DNA from: Thermaceae bacterium | Lineage (GTDB): Bacteria > Deinococcota > Deinococci > Deinococcales > Marinithermaceae | Assembly (NCBI GenBank): GCA_026985615.1 | Contig: JALSQD010000033.1 | Location: forward strand, 1-44,547 | Direction of reading: 5' to 3' | Length of the DNA: 44,547 bases | Shown: positions 40,819 to 44,547 of the stretch, in pieces | Layout of the letters: every line of letters starts with the position of its first letter | How positions within the stretch are numbered: the first letter of the stretch is position 1 | Position numbers and translations under genes: made by a program | Notes under the pieces: generated by a model | The model's database searches: none | Seen by the model: only the letters and a program-made list of their open reading frames with translations | Told to the model about the DNA's origin: nothing

Positions 40819-41551
40819 AACTATATTAGTAGATTTACTGCAGATACCCGATTTGTCAAGAGAAGATAAGCTTTTGTGCTGCCTCGCTGTAGAGAGTGAG
40901 CGCTCCAAACCCGTTCGTGAGATACGGGAGATTGCGCTGGAATCCGGCTTGCGAGAGGTCAAGAAGTGGAATGTATCAGGCTATCTAAGAAAGGCTACAC
41001 CCTTGGTCGCTAACACCAAGGATGGATGGCGTCTGACTACGGCTGGGCAACAACGGGTGCGAGAGATCCTTAAAAGTAAGAATCTAGCCCCTTTGCCTCC
41101 AAAGGATGTCGCCGTTAATCTTCGCAAAGAATTAGAGCGGATACCCGAAGCAGTAACGGCCGCCTTCGTTGAGGAAGCCGTCAAATGTTATGAATATCAA
41201 CTTTATAGGGCTTCTGTAGTGTTGTCTTGGGCTGGCGCTGTTGCTATGTTATACGACTATATACTTACTGATGCTAATAAATTACGGTCTTTCAATAGTG
41301 AGGCCCGTCGACGCAATGCAAGATGGAGAGATGCTACAACCCAGGATGACCTGGCGCGAATGAAAGAAAGTGATTTTTTGGATATCTTGGAGGCCATTTC
41401 TGTAATCGGCAAGAATACCAAGCAACAACTAAAGGAGTGCTTGCAGCTTAGAAATGCCTGTGCGCATCCCAGCACTTTACAAATTGGCCCTCACAGAGTG
41501 GCGGCTCACTTGGAAGTTCTTATTATGAATGTCTTCTCGAAATATGTGTAA
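40808..41551 (+). CDS. Module protein B, copy 1: winged helix plus HEPN-like domain
   Basis: 247 residues from TTG 40808, set by GGAGGT at 40797-40802; it overlaps gene A by 11 nt. Residues ~15-85 resemble a winged helix (DKLLCCLAVESERSKPVREI, DGWRLTTAGQQRVREIL). The C-terminal half is helical, starting with VEEAVKCYEYQLYRASVVLSW and ending with L-R-N-A-C-A-H-P, an R-N-x3-H motif of the HEPN RNase type. HEPN proteins often act as toxins or abortive-infection RNases; partner A would be a regulator or specificity factor. This is inference. Low GC; ~89% identical to copy 2 by eye. Confidence 0.8.
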   Translation: MLNKTILVDLLQIPDLSREDKLLCCLAVESERSKPVREIREIALESGLREVKKWNVSGYLRKATPLVANTKDGWRLTTAGQQRVREILKSKNLAPLPPKDVAVNLRKELERIPEAVTAAFVEEAVKCYEYQLYRASVVLSWAGAVAMLYDYILTDANKLRSFNSEARRRNARWRDATTQDDLARMKESDFLDILEAISVIGKNTKQQLKECLQLRNACAHPSTLQIGPHRVAAHLEVLIMNVFSKYV

Positions 41552-41708
41552 ACTTAACCCTGAGCTCAGCGGGCGCGGTCCCACTGCTCGCGAGCTGGGG
41601 TTGCAAAATGCGAGGCAGCTTTCCCCGATACCGCCTACTTGCGAGACGCACCGCACCGCTGACGCCATCGCGAGCGATCAAGCTTGCAGGTAGAACGTGG
41701 GGAAAGTT
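41552..41708. other. Non-coding spacer between gene B and methyltransferase
   Basis: 157 bp, nearly identical in copy 2 (44349-44505), with three substitutions seen by eye. GC returns to the high chromosomal level right after the gene B stop. No clear promoter or hairpin with T run was found. Confidence 0.5.
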
Positions 41709-42353
41709 ATGCGAAAACAACGTCGCAATCAACTCTTTGACGACTGGGCAGAGGATTACGATCACTCGGTCACCCTGAATGAGGGCACCTTTCCCTTCGA
41801 CGGCTATGACAAAGTGCTGGATACTGTAGTCGGCTTGGCCGATGTAGAGCCAGACTTGCGGGTGCTCGATCTTGGTATCGGCACGGGCAACCTGGCCGCG
41901 CGTTTTCTTCGGCAAGGCTGCGATGTGTGGGGGCTGGATTTCTCGCCCGAAATGATAGATCGGGCACGCGAGAAACTGCCCCAAGTTCACCTGGTACAGG
42001 CGAATCTATTGGGCAAGTGGCCAACCGAGCTCCGGCTCCCCTTTGACCGAATCGTATCCGCCTATGTTTTCCACGAGTTTGACCTTGCCGCTAAAATGGC
42101 TCTCCTTCAACGGCTGGCCCGCTCTTATCTTGCAAAAGGCGGAAGCATTGCCATAGGCGACATAGCCTTTCCCACAGTTCAAGAGCGCGAACGGGCCCAT
42201 CAAGAATGGATGGAACTGTGGGATGAAGACGAACACTATTGGGCAGCAGATGAAACCGAGGCTGCATGCGGGCAAGCAGGTTTGCGGGTCGCATATCGGC
42301 AGGTTTCCAGTTGCGGCGGAGTTTTCGTTTTCGCTCAGGGGGACGCGGGCTAA
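41709..42353 (+). CDS. SAM-dependent methyltransferase (class I), copy 1
   Basis: 214 residues from ATG 41709 (in-frame GTG 41697 is possible). The N terminus RRNQLFDDWAEDYDHSV is the family signature of YrrT-like small-molecule methyltransferases. Motif I is VLDLGIGTGNLA, then LDFSPEMIDRAREK, and a YVFHEFD segment near the active site. The substrate cannot be read from the sequence; nothing marks it as a DNA methylase. It follows the A-B module by 157 bp in both tandem copies, so it may be a fixed part of the cassette. Confidence 0.85.
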   Translation: MRKQRRNQLFDDWAEDYDHSVTLNEGTFPFDGYDKVLDTVVGLADVEPDLRVLDLGIGTGNLAARFLRQGCDVWGLDFSPEMIDRAREKLPQVHLVQANLLGKWPTELRLPFDRIVSAYVFHEFDLAAKMALLQRLARSYLAKGGSIAIGDIAFPTVQERERAHQEWMELWDEDEHYWAADETEAACGQAGLRVAYRQVSSCGGVFVFAQGDAG

Positions 42354-42603
42354 CCCTGTGCGCGGCGGACTGGCTGCACTCGGTCGCTTGCGAGCCGCGG
42401 ACGCCATCGTTGTGCGAAAGTGGGTTCCCCCTCGAATAGCCTGGACCCGCCTCTGGCCGTAGAGCGGTGGCGGCGGGGGTGTTCATGAGCGGGGATCGCG
42501 AAACGTTGGTCGGCGAAGCGCAAGCAGGCGGAGGTCCTGCGGCTGATACGGGGTGAGCGCCTGGAAGCACTCTCCCGGGGACAGGCCAGCTGGCCGCAGT
42601 GCT
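42354..42603 (+). pseudogene. Spacer with remnant of a transposase OrfA-type N terminus
   Basis: 250 bp with no intact gene. In one + frame, 42504-42570 reads RWSAKRKQAEVLRLIRGER then LEALSR, the start of a helix-turn-helix transposase OrfA pattern, which then changes into unrelated sequence (GQASWPQ) before the SDR fragment. Only this short piece remains. It lies exactly at the junction between the two tandem units. Confidence 0.6.
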
Positions 42604-42940
42604 TTAGCGCGCCGTCCAGCCCAGGTCGACGGGCAGGCAGCCGCCGGTGATCGCCCCGGCCTCGTCCGAGGCCAGGAAGGCCACCAGCGCGGCCACCTCC
42701 TCGGGCTCGATCAGGCGCTTGACGGCGGCGGGCTCGAGCATCACCTTCTCGATCACCTCGGCCTCGGGGATTCCGAGGTTCCTTGCCTGGTCCTCGATCT
42801 GGCGCTCGACCAGCGGCGTGCGCACGTAGGCGGGAGCAGATCAAGTTGGCGGTGACGCCATGGGCCCGGCTTCGAGCGCGGTCACCCGGGTGCGGCGACG
42901 GAACGCCGCGCGTCCGAAACGATGAGGATGGTCCGAAACC
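42604..42940 (-). pseudogene. 3' fragment of a short-chain dehydrogenase gene, copy 2
   Basis: Same structure as copy 1 with the same stop (42604), the same two frameshifts and the same missing N-terminal part. The open part differs in a block of residues (PEAEVIEKVMLEP here, DPGEVVGRVILEP in copy 1), while the rest is nearly identical. So the two copies are mosaic rather than simple clones. Confidence 0.8.
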
Positions 42941-43026
42941 AACCAATGATGTGGCAGCGAGGTGGTGCCACCTATTGGGGAGGATGTGCGACGAAATGTT
43001 AGTAAAGGCCTAAGGCAACAAAAAGG

Positions 43027-43054
43027 TTGCATGACGCCCGAAATTGAATATACT
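43027..43054 (+). promoter_or_regulatory. Promoter of A-B module, copy 2
   Basis: TTGCAT (43027-43032), 16-bp spacer, TATACT (43049-43054), identical to copy 1. Confidence 0.7.
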
Positions 43055-43138
43055 ATCAGTTAAAAATGGCGGCGTAAAAATAGTTCGCCTCGCCCCTTTA
43101 GAGAAAAGGAGGAAATAATGATAAGGGAGGAAACGACT

Positions 43139-43615
43139 ATGAGTAAGATTCGAATTCGAGTTGCTGATATTGAAATTGAGTTTGAGGGCAGCGAAGAATT
43201 TATTCAAGAGCAAATCCCTGAACTTCTCCAAGATATTGCTCAGATGAGGGTGGTTTCCGATACCGACGCGGACATAGAAGAAATTGAGGAAATTTCTGCG
43301 GAGGCGCGTGAGCAATTCCAAAATTTGGGCCTTAATACTATTGCTCAGAGGATAAACGCGGAGACAGGAAGAGATCTTATCATCGCAGCAGCAGCTTATC
43401 TGACTTTTGTGGAAGAAAGCCCAACTTTTTCTCGTCGCGCAATTTTAGAGGCTATGAAAAAAGCTTCTCATTACTATAAGAAGAGCTACAGCCAGAATCT
43501 TTCAAAGTATTTAAAGCGCCTTGTTAAGGACGGAGTTTTGCTTCAAACGGCTTCCGGTTTATATGCCTTATCCGCAGATACTCGGAAAGAGCTGGAGAAG
43601 AAAATTGTTGGATAA
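43139..43615 (+). CDS. Module protein A, copy 2
   Basis: 158 residues from ATG 43139 (alternative ATG 43118). Same layout as copy 1: KIRIRVADIEIEFEGSEEFI, acidic linker with one residue fewer, winged helix (LIIAAAAYLTFVEESPTFSR, YLKRLVKDGVLLQ). Differences from copy 1 gather in the linker, in the region before the winged helix and in the C-terminal ~30 residues, while the N-terminal hairpin and the recognition region are conserved. Its stop overlaps gene B copy 2 by 11 nt. Low GC. Confidence 0.8.
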   Translation: MSKIRIRVADIEIEFEGSEEFIQEQIPELLQDIAQMRVVSDTDADIEEIEEISAEAREQFQNLGLNTIAQRINAETGRDLIIAAAAYLTFVEESPTFSRRAILEAMKKASHYYKKSYSQNLSKYLKRLVKDGVLLQTASGLYALSADTRKELEKKIVG

Positions 43616-44348
43616 AACTATATTAGTGGATTTACTACAGATGCCAGATTTGCCAAGAATAGATAAACTTTTATGCTGCCTCGCTGTAGAGAGCGAGCGC
43701 CCCAAATCTGTTCGTGAAATACGGGAGATTGCTCTTGAATCTGGCTTACGAGAAGTCAAGAAGTGGAATGTGTCAGACTATCTAAGAAAAGCTGTACCCT
43801 TTGTGGCTAATACTAAGGATGGATGGCGTCTGACTATGGCTGGGCAACAACGGGTGCGAGAGATCCTTGAAAGTAAGAATCTAGCCCTTTTGCCTCCCAG
43901 GGACGTTGCCGTTACTCTTCGCAAAGAATTGGAGCAGATACCCGAAGCAATAACGGCTGCCTTCGTTGAGGAAGCCGTCAAGTGTTATGAATATCAACTT
44001 TATAGGGCTTCTGTAGTATTGTCTTGGGCTGGCGCTGTTGCTACGTTATATGACTATGTACTTTCTGATCCTAATAGATTGCGGGCTTTCAATAATGAGG
44101 CCCGCCGACGCAATGCGAAATGGAGAGATGCTATAACCAAAGACGATTTGGCACGAATGAAAGAAAGTGATTTTTTGGATATCTTGGAGGCCATTTCTGT
44201 AATCGGCAAGAATACTAAGCAACAACTAAAGGAGTGCTTGCGGCTTAGAAATGCCTGTGCGCATCCCAGCACTTTACAAATTGGCCCTCACAGAGCGGCG
44301 GCTCACTTGGAAGTTCTTATTATGAATGTTTTCTCGAAATATGTGTAA
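43605..44348 (+). CDS. Module protein B, copy 2: winged helix plus HEPN-like domain
   Basis: 247 residues from TTG 43605 (GGAG upstream; the frame is open further upstream but that part is gene A in another frame). The sequence begins LDKTILVDLLQMPDL. Winged-helix region and the C-terminal LRNACAHP motif are as in copy 1; the last ~65 residues differ from copy 1 at only two positions. Changes are mostly in the first 170 residues. Both copies look intact, so both modules may be active. Confidence 0.8.
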   Translation: MLDKTILVDLLQMPDLPRIDKLLCCLAVESERPKSVREIREIALESGLREVKKWNVSDYLRKAVPFVANTKDGWRLTMAGQQRVREILESKNLALLPPRDVAVTLRKELEQIPEAITAAFVEEAVKCYEYQLYRASVVLSWAGAVATLYDYVLSDPNRLRAFNNEARRRNAKWRDAITKDDLARMKESDFLDILEAISVIGKNTKQQLKECLRLRNACAHPSTLQIGPHRAAAHLEVLIMNVFSKYV

Positions 44349-44505
44349 ACTTAACCCTGAGCTCAGCGGGCGCGGTCCCACTGCTCGCGAGCTGGGGTTG
44401 CAAAATGCGAGGCAGCTTTCCACGATACCGCCTACTTGCCAGACGCACCGCACCGCTGACGCCATCGCGAGCGATCAAGCTTGCGGGTAGAACGTGGGGA
44501 AAGTT

Positions 44506-44547
44506 ATGCGAAAACAACGTCGCAATCAACTCTTTGACGACTGGGCA
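44506..44547 (+). CDS. SAM-dependent methyltransferase, copy 2 (5' fragment, cut by window end)
   Basis: Starts at ATG 44506; the 14 visible codons (MRKQRRNQLFDDWA) are identical to the start of the copy 1 gene at 41709. The rest is outside the window. Confidence 0.7.
   Translation, partial: MRKQRRNQLFDDWA

Larger units (their letters stand above)
39804..41750 (+). repeat. Tandem cassette unit, copy 1
   Basis: First copy of a unit repeated ~2.8 kb further right (39804 to 42604; 41709 to 44506). Order: SDR 3' fragment, conserved non-coding DNA, promoter, gene A, gene B, spacer, methyltransferase start. By eye, 40152-40338 and 41552-41750 are nearly identical to copy 2, while gene A and the 5' part of gene B differ at many sites. 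Copy 1 also holds a full methyltransferase gene. Confidence 0.9.
42604..44547 (+). repeat. Tandem cassette unit, copy 2 (continues past window end)
   Basis: Second copy with the same gene order as 39804-41750. The offset is 2800 bp up to gene A and 2797 bp after it, owing to a one-codon deletion in gene A. It runs off the window inside the second methyltransferase gene, so further copies may follow. Confidence 0.9.

Overview
The window is high-GC chromosomal DNA from a bacterium that I place, by inference, in the Deinococcus-Thermus group, close to Thermaceae such as Thermus, Oceanithermus or Marinithermus. The reasons are strong GC bias, very dense operons with 1-4 nt overlaps, many genes whose -10 hexamer lies only 5-8 nt upstream of the start codon (leaderless mRNAs), a long TrmB, an outer-membrane gene set (LptF/G, beta-barrel, LolA-like), a glycolipid-type glycosyltransferase and a type III CRISPR locus. 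I did no database search, so the taxon is not proven.

Layout. 1-3464: end of a type III-B (Cmr) CRISPR locus: 3' end of a Cmr6-like gene, a Csx1/Csx2-type CARF-HEPN gene, a leader, and an array of 24 repeats and 23 spacers. 3536-6817: amidase, MazG-like hydrolase and TrmB. 6898-16825: a signalling cluster with a PAS/GAF/GGDEF/EAL protein, a cytochrome c, an OmpR-type regulator, a histidine kinase fused to FecR-like and TPR domains, a second OmpR-type regulator, then a DUF4388 / small GTPase / roadblock / protoglobin operon. 16894-21752: LolA-like and beta-barrel proteins, a small membrane protein behind a 36-nt perfect palindrome, a YbjN-like gene broken by an amber codon, a YwiC-like protein and a lipoprotein. 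21820-23838: a small island with two secreted-protein genes, bounded by a duplicated 3' end of the neighbouring protoglobin-MoaD fusion gene. 24534-31685: small membrane protein, universal stress protein, tRNA-Arg(CCG), parvulin-type PPIase, AAA ATPase, metal-binding lipoprotein-like receptor and S4 protein. 31686-32475: decayed DNA. 32476-39746: envelope genes (O-antigen-ligase-like, polysaccharide deacetylase, glycosyltransferase, LptF/G, FabZ, MreB), an MBL-fold hydrolase and Hsp20.

39804-44547 is a low-GC accessory region. A unit of about 2.8 kb is present twice in tandem and runs off the window. Each unit carries a frameshifted 3' fragment of a short-chain dehydrogenase gene, a strong promoter, a two-gene module (A: N-terminal beta-hairpin region plus winged helix; B: winged helix plus an R-N-x3-H HEPN-like motif), and a methyltransferase. 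A has diverged much more than B, and both more than the flanks. This is my best candidate for an undescribed defence or toxin-antitoxin-like system. Island 1 and this array share one geometry: a cargo placed beside a copied 3' end of a minus-strand gene.
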